Notes: generated by a model from the sequence alone, not told the origin. Shown: positions 41,597-51,158, counted from the first letter of the stretch. The stretch: DNA of 59,441 nucleotides from BPGX01 sp037447455 (GCA_037447455.1 JBBIGQ010000015.1:1-59441); one strand, 5' to 3'. Numbers and translations are program-made.

Positions 41597-41855
41597 AGCC
41601 GACCTTTTTAATTATGTTCTCATTTTTTCTGTTTAAGCTGTCTATCTGTTTTAATGAATTTGTAACCGATACTCGAATATTAAATATTTCTTTATTCAAA
41701 CTATCAATACTTTTTTTATTTTCTTCTAAAGATTTTTTTATTGATGTTATGTTTGGATGTTCATCACAAGAATGTAGTATAATAAGTATTGCCATCATTA
41801 AAATTGAAATCAATATAACTATATGCAATATGTCATAAATTTTTGTATTTGTCAT
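41460..41855 (-). CDS. i-spanin-like membrane-anchored coiled coil
   Basis: One N-terminal transmembrane helix (ILHIVILISILMMAILIIL) is followed by a periplasmic coiled coil (ITSIKKSLEENKKSIDSLNK). This is the layout of inner-membrane spanins such as Rz. It overlaps the endolysin gene by ATGA and the next gene by 137 bases. Confidence 0.65.
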   Translation of the reverse strand: MTNTKIYDILHIVILISILMMAILIILHSCDEHPNITSIKKSLEENKKSIDSLNKEIFNIRVSVTNSLKQIDSLNRKNENIIKKVGYEISQLDELFKNSSDTLLVNAIIRYYTDRFYNEIPEFFQRTAPNF

Positions 41856-42421
41856 TTTTCCTCAATCAAAATGTATGGGACTATTGTTTTGTTCCACTTA
41901 TCTCCATAATATCTTTTCGCTTGGTCTTTAGCAAGTTGATAAAAGCTATCCCACTGTGTTGGATAAATTGTTTGACATCCTTCGCTTGATGTGGTGTTAA
42001 ACCCGCCTTTGTGAATGTTAATACCAAAATAACCTGTTTCTTCGTATGGCGGGTTGCCATCTCTTATTACCGTTACAGTTCCTAATCTTTGACAAATTGC
42101 GGGATATTGGCTTTTCTTCCCATAATGAATGTCAAACTTATGTGCAAAATAAACACCCGGTTTTAATACTGCAATATTTTTCCTATAAACCGATGGGTCT
42201 GTGTTGGCGTTATATGAAGCCATAACATTAGGAGTAAAAATAAAAATCGCATCATCATAAATACCCCTGTCATTTATCCCCTTTTCTCCCATTGTATTAA
42301 GATAATAGCCCCTTATACCAACAATAATGAGTGGATATTTCTCTCTGTCTATCTGGAAACCCGCTATTCTTTTCTCTAATTCAGCCGAAGACAGTCTTGG
42401 TTTATTTGGCGGTATGTTCAT
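41852..42421 (-). CDS. L,D-transpeptidase-fold lysis enzyme (putative)
   Basis: The 189-residue protein ends its catalytic region with GINIHKGGFNTTSSEGCQTI, a His...SxGC motif as in YkuD/Tlde1-type L,D-transpeptidase-fold enzymes, with the catalytic Cys in SSEGC. Position after the holin-like gene and before spanins makes it the probable peptidoglycan-cleaving endolysin. ATG 42421 follows AAGGAAAATC; the longer frame starts inside a hairpin loop and is rejected. Whether it hydrolyses or exchanges cross-links is not shown by sequence. Confidence 0.75.
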   Translation of the reverse strand: MNIPPNKPRLSSAELEKRIAGFQIDREKYPLIIVGIRGYYLNTMGEKGINDRGIYDDAIFIFTPNVMASYNANTDPSVYRKNIAVLKPGVYFAHKFDIHYGKKSQYPAICQRLGTVTVIRDGNPPYEETGYFGINIHKGGFNTTSSEGCQTIYPTQWDSFYQLAKDQAKRYYGDKWNKTIVPYILIEEK

Positions 42422-42442
42422 TATTTGATTTTCCTTTTTAAC

Positions 42443-42468
42443 GGCACTCTCATATTTCAAAGAGTGCC
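42443..42468 (-). other. Intergenic hairpin before the lysis enzyme
   Basis: Perfect 8-bp arms (42443-42450 and 42461-42468), loop 10. On the minus strand the hairpin is followed by GTTAAAAAGG, with no long T run, so it is a weak terminator or an mRNA end-protection element. A similar hairpin, also followed by GTTAA, lies at 50734-50757. Confidence 0.75.
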
Positions 42469-42483
42469 CTTAGTTTTATTATT

Positions 42484-42864
42484 TTATTTATCCGATAACT
42501 CCACTCTTTTTGCTTGATTCTGTAATCTCTTTTCTTCAGATAGCTGTATAATTAACTGAGCAACTACAACCGATAAAAAGTTCCAGAGAAATTGACTTAG
42601 GAATGATGTTGCTAAATCAGCTAATTGCAACAATACTGTTGCCAAAAACGACAAAATAGGAATTACAACCCAAACAATATTCCAGCCCATTAGAGTTGGT
42701 TTAATTTTTTGCACTACCCATGTAACACCAAAGATAATTAAAGGGGTTAGTGCCCCAATTAAATTATCAACCGTAATAACGGGGTCTCCATTACTCTGTG
42801 CGAAAATTTGGTATGTAAAGACTGTTATTGCGAACAAAAGAACGATAAGAAGTTTGCGTATCAT
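42484..42864 (-). CDS. Holin-like membrane protein
   Basis: The 126-residue protein has a signal-like N-terminal segment (LLIVLLFAITVFTYQIFA), then two or three hydrophobic helices (LTPLIIFGVTWVV, NIVWVVIPILSFLATVLL, SQFLWNFLSVVVAQLII) and a charged C-terminus. This fits a holin located just before the endolysin. The family is not recognised. Confidence 0.65.
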   Translation of the reverse strand: MIRKLLIVLLFAITVFTYQIFAQSNGDPVITVDNLIGALTPLIIFGVTWVVQKIKPTLMGWNIVWVVIPILSFLATVLLQLADLATSFLSQFLWNFLSVVVAQLIIQLSEEKRLQNQAKRVELSDK

Positions 42865-42880
42865 TTTGACACCTCTTTTA

Positions 42881-43231
42881 TTATTGATGATGTTGATTTG
42901 GTATTTTTAATTCTACTTTATGAATCGCTTCAATCAATTCTTTATGGTTCAACATAATAGCTGTTTTTATTGCATCTATTTTATCATAAACTTTTTCAAA
43001 TTTTGCGTTGTAATTCGTTTTTACAGAACTGATTTCGTTCTCTACTTCATCTATTGCTTTGTTGACTTCCACTCTATTATTTTCTATTTTATTATTAAGC
43101 TCGTTAATTCTTTTCATAAAACCATTTCTGTCATGTTTCAAATAATATATAACGACACTTAATAACATAAGACATAGTGTTCCCAAGACATAAACGACCG
43201 CAGAACCATGTTCTGCAACAAATTTGTCCAT
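42881..43231 (-). CDS. Membrane-anchored coiled-coil protein, lysis-region
   Basis: One transmembrane helix (VVYVLGTLCLMLLSVVIYYL) follows a short N-terminus, then a long coiled coil (MKRINELNNKIENNRVEVNK) and a His-rich end. It may be an antiholin or a structural or lysis accessory protein. ATG 43231 follows ACGGAGTATAAAAAC; upstream codons back to a TTG at 43264 are possible but unlikely. Confidence 0.6.
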   Translation of the reverse strand: MDKFVAEHGSAVVYVLGTLCLMLLSVVIYYLKHDRNGFMKRINELNNKIENNRVEVNKAIDEVENEISSVKTNYNAKFEKVYDKIDAIKTAIMLNHKELIEAIHKVELKIPNQHHQ

Positions 43232-43310
43232 TGTTTTTATACTCCGTTTTTTGTGAATGCACAAACATAACTATCTCCTCTCTGTGATTGCATTCTTCCC
43301 ATTTTTATTC

Positions 43311-44780
43311 TTATGATGAACTACCCGGCACGACACATCTTATCGTATATATCACCTTTAATATTTCTTGGTCTGCTACTGTCTTGGGCGTCGTTAATAC
43401 ATTTCTTGTTATAGCGAATAAATGAATAAATTTATTTGATGCTGAAGATAATGCTGAATAATTGTCTGTAGCCACGACTAATCCATACTCCCTTACTACA
43501 ATTGCTGCCCCTGAATTATTTTCAAAAGCTTTTATAACATTAAATTCAGCATAATCTGGACCTATTAAAAATCCTTCGACAAACCCACCATAATGAAGCA
43601 TTTTACCGCTTGTTTCTCCATGTTCTATTAAACTATTCAGAGAATAATCTCCCATTGATACTGCTGTATTTCCCGTCCCCAATATAATTCCAAACTTATA
43701 TGCGGGCAAATACTCGCCCTGATTTGGATTTTCTACATTTAATCCGCCTCCATGTATGACACAAAAATCGGCTTGTGAAGGTGCATGTGTCCTGCTAACA
43801 TTATCAATATCAAAAATAGCTCTTGTAGTAAGTGCCATTTTCCTATACATTAGTCTCATAAAAGAAGCAAGAAACCCTCCCGGATCTGTTCCTGTATCAA
43901 GGACTGTTTTTAATCTATAATTGACGGTTAATGTTGAACCGCTTCCTATATTAACGGGGCTTGGGAGAATATCTCTCATCGTTAATAGCGACCCCGATGA
44001 ACTACTACCATACTGCAATAAACCAATTTCCTTTATCTCTATGGTAGATGTAGTATTATTAATAAATGTCTGTGTGATAGTGATTTGAGCAGATGTGCTA
44101 TCATTAGTATCTTGAGATACAACTAAAGAACCGTATGTAAGCGAACCCGTTGATGAACCGTTTGGTATTTGTTGGTCAAGCATATAATCATCAATCGTTA
44201 CAGGAGTATCCCCAGACCCTACAATTATTCCATCACTTCTAAAAGAATATTCAGAAGGATTCCCAAGCGATGTGGTTGGAAAATATGCTGCTCCTCCGCC
44301 TGTCCCTGTTACCCACCCAGCAGAATAAGTTGTGCCATCAATATCTATTATGCTGTTGGATATTTTTGTAAAGTTAAACCTACCTGCAAGATTTATCCCT
44401 TGAAATCCGCCAAGTGTTATTTTACCACTTGAAGGGTATGAGCTGAATAAAGATGATGTGCCTGTTATTCTATATTTCGAACTGTCCCCTGCTGTTATTG
44501 ACACAATATTTGAACTTGAGAATGTATGTCCTAAATAATAAAATGTTCCGCCAAGAACTCCGCTCCGCACATCTCTTCCCATCAAAACATATAATATTCG
44601 TATAAAATTTGCAAGGATGCTATCAGCTTTTTTACTAACTACTTTTTCGGTTTTGCCGTCTTTATCTGTAATAAATAAATCAAGATATAAATCGAGGTCC
44701 CCACCATTTATTAACAATTCTTTTTTAATTGTTTTGTGTTTTTTTGATAGCATGTTTTGTTTTGTGTTAAAATTATTCAT
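43311..44780 (-). CDS. Tail fibre-like structural protein, 489 aa
   Basis: Large beta-rich protein with many Ser/Thr/Gly stretches. Two similar halves are suggested by FIRILYVLMGRDVRSG near residue 55 and FMRLMYRKMALTTRA near residue 305, each followed by a Gly-rich beta domain. ATG 44780 follows AATGGAGAAAAC. Probably a fibre or baseplate component. No enzymatic motif seen. Confidence 0.6.
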   Translation of the reverse strand: MNNFNTKQNMLSKKHKTIKKELLINGGDLDLYLDLFITDKDGKTEKVVSKKADSILANFIRILYVLMGRDVRSGVLGGTFYYLGHTFSSSNIVSITAGDSSKYRITGTSSLFSSYPSSGKITLGGFQGINLAGRFNFTKISNSIIDIDGTTYSAGWVTGTGGGAAYFPTTSLGNPSEYSFRSDGIIVGSGDTPVTIDDYMLDQQIPNGSSTGSLTYGSLVVSQDTNDSTSAQITITQTFINNTTSTIEIKEIGLLQYGSSSSGSLLTMRDILPSPVNIGSGSTLTVNYRLKTVLDTGTDPGGFLASFMRLMYRKMALTTRAIFDIDNVSRTHAPSQADFCVIHGGGLNVENPNQGEYLPAYKFGIILGTGNTAVSMGDYSLNSLIEHGETSGKMLHYGGFVEGFLIGPDYAEFNVIKAFENNSGAAIVVREYGLVVATDNYSALSSASNKFIHLFAITRNVLTTPKTVADQEILKVIYTIRCVVPGSSS

Positions 44781-44793
44781 TTTGTTTTCTCCA

Positions 44794-45735
44794 TTAAGTA
44801 ACTGATGTATCAAATTCATTTCTTATTATGTTAGTCATATATATATGGGTTTTGGTATGTGTCTCCAATGTAACATCTGAGATATTTAGTTCTCCCAACC
44901 CATCTGGATTTATTTGCAGCAAATAATCTGCTTCTCCAATGACATTTGTTATGTCTAACTCAGTCTTTGTTTTTGTCAGTAATCCAACTTCTGTATTATC
45001 TAAGAAATTAGTAATTGTTAATTCTGGACCCGTAAAGAATGATTTTATGTCGCTATATATCTCTTCGCCTGTTATTTTACTGATTGAGTAAAACTGAGCA
45101 TAATACAATCTATTTACTTCTAATCCTGTCAATACAATAGAATGATACTGCGTAAATGTTAAATCTTCAGCTTCTTGAGTCATTGATAGCGGAGAAGTTC
45201 CATAAATAACTTTTGTCGTTGCTTCGTGTGTTGTAAACCATACCGCCCTCGCTTGTGTTGCCTGCACATCACCTATTATATCTAATAACATTTCAAATTC
45301 TTCTATTTCTGGTGGTGGCGGTGGTTCTACGCTTGTGTTTAATCCTAATGGTTCGCCACCAAATTTACCAATCGGTATTTCTTTAACAGATAATTCAAAA
45401 TCAACAAGTTCAAATTCAATTAAATCTGGTTCTTCTGTCGTTGGGGCTACCCATCCATAAAGTTGTGCATAAAACTCAGCTACTGTTAATCCAGCCGGTA
45501 ATTTTTGTCTGAATGTTTTTCTCCCAGCATTCAAAGTAAATTGAATATTTTCCCATTCAAGATTTATCCCTCGTCTGAACCATATCCTTACATAAAGATT
45601 TTCTGATGTAATGTTTTTAGAAAATTCTCCAGATATATACCCAAGATTATATCTAATCGTTGCATTTGATTGTTCAAATGCCGATATAATCGCACTTTGT
45701 ATATCTACTTGTATTGCATTACCAGCATCAGTCAT
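44794..45735 (-). CDS. Tail protein with Fn3-like domain
   Basis: The 313-residue protein has an N-terminal beta-rich domain, a Pro-rich hinge (VEPPPPPEIEEF) near residue 140, and an Fn3-like domain (VWFTTHEATTKVIYGTSPLS, then YHSIVLTGLEVNRLYYAQFY). It overlaps the hub gene by eight bases. Fn3 domains in phage tails usually serve weak surface binding. Confidence 0.65.
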   Translation of the reverse strand: MTDAGNAIQVDIQSAIISAFEQSNATIRYNLGYISGEFSKNITSENLYVRIWFRRGINLEWENIQFTLNAGRKTFRQKLPAGLTVAEFYAQLYGWVAPTTEEPDLIEFELVDFELSVKEIPIGKFGGEPLGLNTSVEPPPPPEIEEFEMLLDIIGDVQATQARAVWFTTHEATTKVIYGTSPLSMTQEAEDLTFTQYHSIVLTGLEVNRLYYAQFYSISKITGEEIYSDIKSFFTGPELTITNFLDNTEVGLLTKTKTELDITNVIGEADYLLQINPDGLGELNISDVTLETHTKTHIYMTNIIRNEFDTSVT

Positions 45736-48709
45736 CTACTAAATTCTCCTCGCCATAATATATAATTGGTAATGAATAATCAACCTGTTCTTCGTAAATA
45801 ATTCCGTTGTTGCTTAAAAAATACAATAAATTGGAAAATCCGGGTCTGTAAATCTGTGGATAATGCCATTTTCGTTCTTCCACCCAGCCGTCTTCTGTTA
45901 ATAAATATTCTGTTTTCTGATTGGGGTCGTTTATTCTTATTCTGTATGTATTAAATCTACTGCGTGTCCCGAATATTCTTGTTTTATCTTCTATTGCTAA
46001 ATACAGGTCTCTAATAGTGTATTTCAATAGTGGTTCGGGAATAAATGAATTCCCTAAATTCATTATAAATATTTCTTCTTTCCCACACCAGAACACTCTT
46101 CCATTGATATTTACTATTGATGATTTTGATATACAATCTACTCCATAAATTGGCTGCCTCAATACTCCAGAAAGTCCGTCATCAATAAGAGATGTTACAG
46201 ACGAATCCTTTAATAAAAATATTTCATCATTGGGCAACAATACCATTGCTAATGTTCTATTTCCATCATCCCCTTCAATCTCTCTGAAGTTGTCAAAAGA
46301 CGCTATGTCCCACATAAATACGGCGGGTGGTCCAATATGAGAAACTAATATATAATTTTGATACCTCTTTTCAACAAAAGGATTTAGATAGTATGTTCTG
46401 CCTCGTCTTAGTAATGCTTGGTCCCAACCTTTTACTAAATTGTATGTCGGTGTATATCCCATTTCATCGCTTATTTCTCCACCCGGATTTTCTAAATCAG
46501 ATAAATCAAAATATGCCGGTTCTTTTAATTTTATTGAAACCTCATCTATCCAAAATATGGTATTTGACGATTCTTTGGGTCTTGCAGCAAATACTAAATA
46601 TTTGGGGGCAAAATCTATACTTGTAAATAAATCAAAAGTAAATTTTTGATAATTTATTGTGGCATTATCTATTGATTTTTGTGCAACTCCCTGTAACGAT
46701 AACGATTCTCCGACAATAAAAGAGTATATTTCTGCGGCTTCTGTATTTACTTTTACAGTAATGTTATCAATATAACAATCATTCCATACAGCAACTGTAA
46801 GCCCTTCATCAACATCAAAATAATCGGGTTCATGCAGAATATAAAGCGTTACATTCATTGTTTCACTTTCATTAACCTGCACAATTTGTTTGCTTGCTTC
46901 ATTGTAAGTATTTTCAAAACTTTGTCTGTTGCCTATAAGAATGGGGTTACCTGTTCCGATTTTTTTGTAAATGGTTACATGCCCTATTAAATAAAATTCA
47001 AGCGTTACAGGATTGTTTACATTTACTATGGTAATATATCTTGGCGAATATGGAAAGTTTGTATTTGTCGGGTGTTGGCTTGCTTCCCCGAATAAATGCC
47101 AGCTATTCAGTGGATTATTTGCTTGTGTTCTTATAAATCCATTAACACTTAATCCAGCAACATAATTTGTATCCTCAAAATCTTCAAATAAATCATTATT
47201 TATAACTTTTAAGTAACAATTAACTGTGTAAGTTTGCCCTCTTCTTAGTCCATCAATGGGTCTTTTAATCCCTCGTCTTAAATCATTGGGGACTGTTTCT
47301 CCGTAATTGTTTATGTCCAGCTTAAATGAATAGTTGCCTTGATTTGCTGCCTCTGTATCAACTTCAAATGTGCCATCTAAGTTAAATCCTGTCCAGCTAC
47401 CAAACGAATTTGCCTCGTTTGTGGTGCTTACTGCACTTGCTTCATCGTTTAATTCATCTGCTGAACCTAATTTTAATATTAACCTGCTGTCTGAATCAAT
47501 AACCCATTGCTTAGGATTATCAAAAGTGTCTTTTTTTATTTCGCTATATGTTTTAGTTTTATAATAATTGATTTCGTTAGTTGAAAAGTATAAACTCAGC
47601 CCCGTTAATCTTATGTTGTCTCTACCTAATCTAACAAAAGGGGACGCTATTATCCTTTGATTATCTTCCTGTGTAACAATAAAATCTTCCGCAACTAATT
47701 GCTGTGTGTAATAATCTGCATGCCCTACTAATTTGAACGAATATAAGTTGTTTTCTAATTCTCCTTCTGGCTCTGCTACTAAATCGATCCCAAATAAGTC
47801 TTTATCCAATATATTCGTGTCTAAACAAATACCGTCTATCTTTGCAAATTTTTCGACTGCTCCTTCTTCCTCTAAATCTGGATGAATTTCGGGGAAAGTT
47901 ATACCAGCTATCTGATAATAAAATTTCCTGTAACCAAGAGCTAATCCGGGTCTATTTTCTTTACCACCAAATCCTATTCTTAAATCGTTATTTATTGTAT
48001 GAAAGACAATATCCTCTTTTTCTACATTGTTAAAAAATTCTAATTGGGCGTTAATATCTATCCAACATCTTGAACAAATTAAAACATCATCAATCTCCCA
48101 ATTATTGTTATAAAGTGAAATATTTATCCATAGATTAGGGTTTTCTAATTTGCAGGTAATAATTTTTGCAAATTCGTTTTTTGTAAGATTGTAAATTGTC
48201 CATCCAATTAAAGAATCGTTTGTCAGCCCATGACTTGTGTTGCCAAATATTTTGATGTGTGATTTGAAGTTTACATCTAAATCAACAATTTTTGTAATGA
48301 TAGTTTTATTTATCCACTGCCAATTATTTACCCACTGAGAGCCGTTCCAATAAGGTCTAACCCAAAATTGAAATCCTTGAAGTGTGTTTTCAACTATTGG
48401 TTGGTTTAATTCATTTTTAAGTGCATTTACAACGCCTTTTTGTATCAAACATATAATTTCTTTGCCATTTGGGTCTGCCTGCCTATCATAAAAAGGAGCA
48501 AAATTTATAAAAGATGTGCTTGTTAATGTGCTATCGCTTGGAGGGGTATATTTAGGAGCATATCCCGGTCTTAATGTCAAAGCACCCGGTTTTTCATGGG
48601 CATAAACATTTAACAATCTTCTTGCGAATTTAGTTCCGGGATTGACGGGGTTGCTCGCCATTCCCTTAACATCCATCAGGTTAATATTTGTCCAATTTTG
48701 TTTTGCCAT
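45728..48709 (-). CDS. Tail hub / head-completion protein, gp10-like (putative)
   Basis: At 993 residues this is the largest virion protein after the giant one. The N-terminus (LLNVYAHEKPGALTLRPGY) and C-terminus (NTYRIRINDPNQKTEYLLTE, GWVEERKW) recall the beta-propeller of P22 gp10-type stabilisation proteins. The middle holds repeated carbohydrate-binding-like beta domains (NLDGTFEVDTEAANQGNYSF). It follows two connector genes, as gp10 follows gp4 in P22. The insertion makes it about twice the usual size. Confidence 0.6.
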   Translation of the reverse strand: MAKQNWTNINLMDVKGMASNPVNPGTKFARRLLNVYAHEKPGALTLRPGYAPKYTPPSDSTLTSTSFINFAPFYDRQADPNGKEIICLIQKGVVNALKNELNQPIVENTLQGFQFWVRPYWNGSQWVNNWQWINKTIITKIVDLDVNFKSHIKIFGNTSHGLTNDSLIGWTIYNLTKNEFAKIITCKLENPNLWINISLYNNNWEIDDVLICSRCWIDINAQLEFFNNVEKEDIVFHTINNDLRIGFGGKENRPGLALGYRKFYYQIAGITFPEIHPDLEEEGAVEKFAKIDGICLDTNILDKDLFGIDLVAEPEGELENNLYSFKLVGHADYYTQQLVAEDFIVTQEDNQRIIASPFVRLGRDNIRLTGLSLYFSTNEINYYKTKTYSEIKKDTFDNPKQWVIDSDSRLILKLGSADELNDEASAVSTTNEANSFGSWTGFNLDGTFEVDTEAANQGNYSFKLDINNYGETVPNDLRRGIKRPIDGLRRGQTYTVNCYLKVINNDLFEDFEDTNYVAGLSVNGFIRTQANNPLNSWHLFGEASQHPTNTNFPYSPRYITIVNVNNPVTLEFYLIGHVTIYKKIGTGNPILIGNRQSFENTYNEASKQIVQVNESETMNVTLYILHEPDYFDVDEGLTVAVWNDCYIDNITVKVNTEAAEIYSFIVGESLSLQGVAQKSIDNATINYQKFTFDLFTSIDFAPKYLVFAARPKESSNTIFWIDEVSIKLKEPAYFDLSDLENPGGEISDEMGYTPTYNLVKGWDQALLRRGRTYYLNPFVEKRYQNYILVSHIGPPAVFMWDIASFDNFREIEGDDGNRTLAMVLLPNDEIFLLKDSSVTSLIDDGLSGVLRQPIYGVDCISKSSIVNINGRVFWCGKEEIFIMNLGNSFIPEPLLKYTIRDLYLAIEDKTRIFGTRSRFNTYRIRINDPNQKTEYLLTEDGWVEERKWHYPQIYRPGFSNLLYFLSNNGIIYEEQVDYSLPIIYYGEENLVDD

Positions 48710-48863
48710 GATATGTGGGTTTTATCCAAAATTTAATTAAACATTTGAAAAATACATACAACCAATTCCCTTTCTGCCTTATCGCCGCATATCTCTTATT
48801 ATCTTTAATCTCGATAGTATGAATATTATCTATTGATAACGATGAAACAAGAATCATATGCAT
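48681..48863 (-). CDS. Small protein, 60 aa
   Basis: Not recognised. Basic, with a hydrophobic segment WLYVFFKCLIKFWI that could sit at a membrane. It starts 10 bases after the connector stop and overlaps the hub start by 29 bases. The close fit between neighbours supports it, but there is no strong ribosome-binding site. Confidence 0.45.
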   Translation of the reverse strand: MHMILVSSLSIDNIHTIEIKDNKRYAAIRQKGNWLYVFFKCLIKFWIKPTYHGKTKLDKY

Positions 48864-48872
48864 AATTTATTA

Positions 48873-49526
48873 TTATTGAGTTTGTGCTGTCTCTTCTAAC
48901 CAGATAGTATAAGCTATATTGACAATTTCTTTGTCCCATTGTTCTGCAAATGGATTGTCATAATTTCCATTTTGTGTTAATGCAGCGCCGGTTGTTGGGT
49001 CTAATGGGAACTTTATGTAATGAAATATCACGCTTGTATTTTGTTTAGGAAAGACAACAAGCTTGTTCTCTAATTGAATTATTGCAGGGTCTCTTTGCGT
49101 TGCCCTGTAACTTTTATATTTGCCCGATAAATATTGCAAATAAAGATTTTCTGCTTTTGGTTTTATTGGGGTTTTTATTTCTTCTGAATTTATCATTACA
49201 ACAGTAAATCCGCCAATAATTTTATAAAAATCTAAATAAGGGGTTGCAATATTAAATTCACCGTTTGTAAAAGTTTCTTGATTACTTGTTCTCTGCATTT
49301 CTGGGAATAGATTAACAAACGCAGATGCTTTCCCTTCGACTTTTTGCCAAGATAAGTTAAAAAATGTCTGGATTGCTCTGTTTATATAATCTATAATAGT
49401 CGCACTTGATAAAAGATAAGAATTTGGTAATGGACCACTACCCGGTGTAAATGTTGCATTGGTAAGTTGGTCTGGTATTCTTTTAACAAAATCAATACAT
49501 AATTTATCAAATTTAGGAGTTGCCAT
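48873..49526 (-). CDS. Head-tail connector protein 2 (putative)
   Basis: The 217-residue protein has an N-terminal helical part (FDKLCIDFVKRIPDQL), TIIDYINRAIQTFFNLSW and a C-terminal WDKEIVNIAYTIWLEET. The pattern resembles podovirus tubular or adaptor proteins. Position between the first connector and the gp10-like gene supports this. Confidence 0.6.
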   Translation of the reverse strand: MATPKFDKLCIDFVKRIPDQLTNATFTPGSGPLPNSYLLSSATIIDYINRAIQTFFNLSWQKVEGKASAFVNLFPEMQRTSNQETFTNGEFNIATPYLDFYKIIGGFTVVMINSEEIKTPIKPKAENLYLQYLSGKYKSYRATQRDPAIIQLENKLVVFPKQNTSVIFHYIKFPLDPTTGAALTQNGNYDNPFAEQWDKEIVNIAYTIWLEETAQTQ

Positions 49527-49529
49527 CTC

Positions 49530-50243
49530 TTACCCAATAAATCCACCTATTGGTGGTCTTGTTAAGTTATGATGTTTTCTATTTTGAATAGGAGCTAATC
49601 TTTTAACTTCAATCATAAATTCATTCATATATTCTACTCTTTCTTTCCCTGCAAGAAATTGAGCAGTCGCAAAATATTCAATTGCTTTGTCAAAATCATT
49701 TCTTAATTCTGGTTCGTTCTCTGCATCGATTATTCCTGCTGATGAACTAATATAGACATATAATTGAATTTCTTGCCCATTTTCCTCAGATGTTGGGACA
49801 GGATACACTTGCAGCTTATTGTTTACGATATGTCCTATTTGTGGTCTTCCGGTTCTCTCTTGGTTTGCATTTACTATTTCTATGAATCTATTATTTGGGA
49901 TAATATTAAATCCGCTCAACGATAAGCCGTTAATATTAAAATCAGAAAGTCCGCTGTTGCCCCACCCAATGGGCAATTTTATGATTTTAACTGATGCTAT
50001 ATTTATTCTCTCGCTCTCTCCCGGCGTTAGACTACCTATGTCATCAGTGGTTAAAGAATAAGTGTCCTGACCTTCTACTAAAGTTATTGTAATTATCCTG
50101 TCAGGGAATATCTCGCTTATTATCCTATCCTGAGCTAAAGTCATTTCATCAAAAACTTCTTCGTCCTGTAAATCGTTATGAGATATGCCATATTTGCGAA
50201 GATTTCTATAAACCCTTGATAATATATCCATTGAGCGGGACAT
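49530..50243 (-). CDS. Head-tail connector protein 1 (putative, gp4-like)
   Basis: The 237-residue protein has ILSRVYRNLRKYGISHNDLQ at the N-terminus, ITLVEGQDTYSLTTDDIG, a beta-rich middle and DKAIEYFATAQFLAGKER near the end. It is the pattern of phage head-tail adaptors that bind the portal. No lysozyme motif is present. Confidence 0.6.
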   Translation of the reverse strand: MSRSMDILSRVYRNLRKYGISHNDLQDEEVFDEMTLAQDRIISEIFPDRIITITLVEGQDTYSLTTDDIGSLTPGESERINIASVKIIKLPIGWGNSGLSDFNINGLSLSGFNIIPNNRFIEIVNANQERTGRPQIGHIVNNKLQVYPVPTSEENGQEIQLYVYISSSAGIIDAENEPELRNDFDKAIEYFATAQFLAGKERVEYMNEFMIEVKRLAPIQNRKHHNLTRPPIGGFIG

Positions 50244-50245
50244 TA

Positions 50246-50704
50246 TTATTTACTCCCGCCCTTATCAAGTAATTCCTGTTGTTTTTTCTTCGCTTTAATA
50301 TCTTCAATTATTCGCTCCTTTATTCTTTCGTTTTTTTGCTTGTGGTAGCTATTTAATCGTAAAAACTTTGCGATTGCGTGAATTTCTTCTTTTTTCTCTA
50401 ATCCTTCTATTGCTTCTTCAATATTTTCATCATTTTCAGAAAGAAAATCTAAAGCATTGAATTCTTCGTTTGTGTTTTCATATTCTTCGGGGTTTCCCTC
50501 TTCAAAAATATCCTCAAGTTGTTCTTCGTCTGCGTATCGGTATTTATTACCCCAATTCTTGGTATAATATTCTGCTATATGATTAGGAACTTCTACCGGC
50601 TCAAATGCCTTAAATTCCTGCACAAAAGGGTCTTTCTTGGTTAAATTCTTGAAATATGGGGGTATTTTTAATGTGTGGTCAAATGTTGAATAAATAGTTG
50701 CCAT
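50246..50704 (-). CDS. Acidic virion-region protein of unknown function
   Basis: The 152-residue protein has an N-terminal part with VPNHIAEYYTKNWGNKYRY, then a very acidic middle (EEGNPEEYENTNEEFNAL) and a Lys-rich C-terminus. It is found in the head-gene cluster. It may be a head-completion or portal-associated protein. No family assigned. Confidence 0.55.
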   Translation of the reverse strand: MATIYSTFDHTLKIPPYFKNLTKKDPFVQEFKAFEPVEVPNHIAEYYTKNWGNKYRYADEEQLEDIFEEGNPEEYENTNEEFNALDFLSENDENIEEAIEGLEKKEEIHAIAKFLRLNSYHKQKNERIKERIIEDIKAKKKQQELLDKGGSK

Positions 50705-50733
50705 TTGCTTCCTTTCTATATGTTTTTATTAAC

Positions 50734-50757
50734 TGCCCTGCTTTTTAAGGCAGGGCA
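50734..50757 (-). other. Intergenic hairpin after the capsid-associated gene
   Basis: Perfect 8-bp GC-rich arms (50734-50741 and 50750-50757), loop 8. On the minus strand it is followed by GTTAATAAAAAC, only loosely like a terminator. It could lower downstream expression relative to capsid, or protect the 3' end of capsid mRNA. Confidence 0.75.
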
Positions 50758-50779
50758 TTGAATAATGCTTAATTCAGAA

Positions 50780-51112
50780 TTACACGACTGCTTTTACTAT
50801 TTTATTCCAATCAGTATTAACAGACGCTCCGGGAGTTGCTTGAGCAATTCTCTGATATGCAAATACACCGCTTACCTTTGGGGTAAGGATTATTGTCCCG
50901 ATAGGAACATCTGAATAAAGAGTTAAATCAACCGATGTTGCATTGGTTGTCAGGATAAATTGTTCAACCGGGTTTCCGTTTATATCTTTTGCAGCGAAAC
51001 CAACAAATTGTGATATTGTTGCTTCTGCTGCCTCAGTGAGTTTTAAGACTTCTCTGGGTCTGTCGCCGACATAAGGGTGCGACCAACCAGCTTTTAATCC
51101 TATTCCACTCAT
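50780..51112 (-). CDS. Capsid-associated protein, possible decoration protein
   Basis: The 110-residue protein has a helical start (PREVLKLTEAAEATISQFVG) and a beta-rich remainder (QFILTTNATSVDLTLYSDVP, GTIILTPKVSGVF). Small size and place right after the major capsid gene suggest a decoration or stabilising protein. It has its own AGGAGTAAAATA ribosome-binding site. Confidence 0.55.
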   Translation of the reverse strand: MSGIGLKAGWSHPYVGDRPREVLKLTEAAEATISQFVGFAAKDINGNPVEQFILTTNATSVDLTLYSDVPIGTIILTPKVSGVFAYQRIAQATPGASVNTDWNKIVKAVV

Positions 51113-51158
51113 TATTTTACTCCTATTATGTTATAATAAATTTTTAGTTACTTGTTAA

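Noticed and set aside
42422..42460. Upstream extension of the lysis enzyme
   Set aside because: It begins in the loop of an intergenic hairpin, while ATG 42421 has AAGGA in front.
43131..43268. 45-codon frame with AGGAG upstream overlapping the coiled-coil membrane gene, and TATGTTTG that could be a -7 box
   Set aside because: The -33 partner is missing, the product is Cys-rich and unlike a protein domain, and the TATGTTTG coincides with the ATG; not strong enough for either call.
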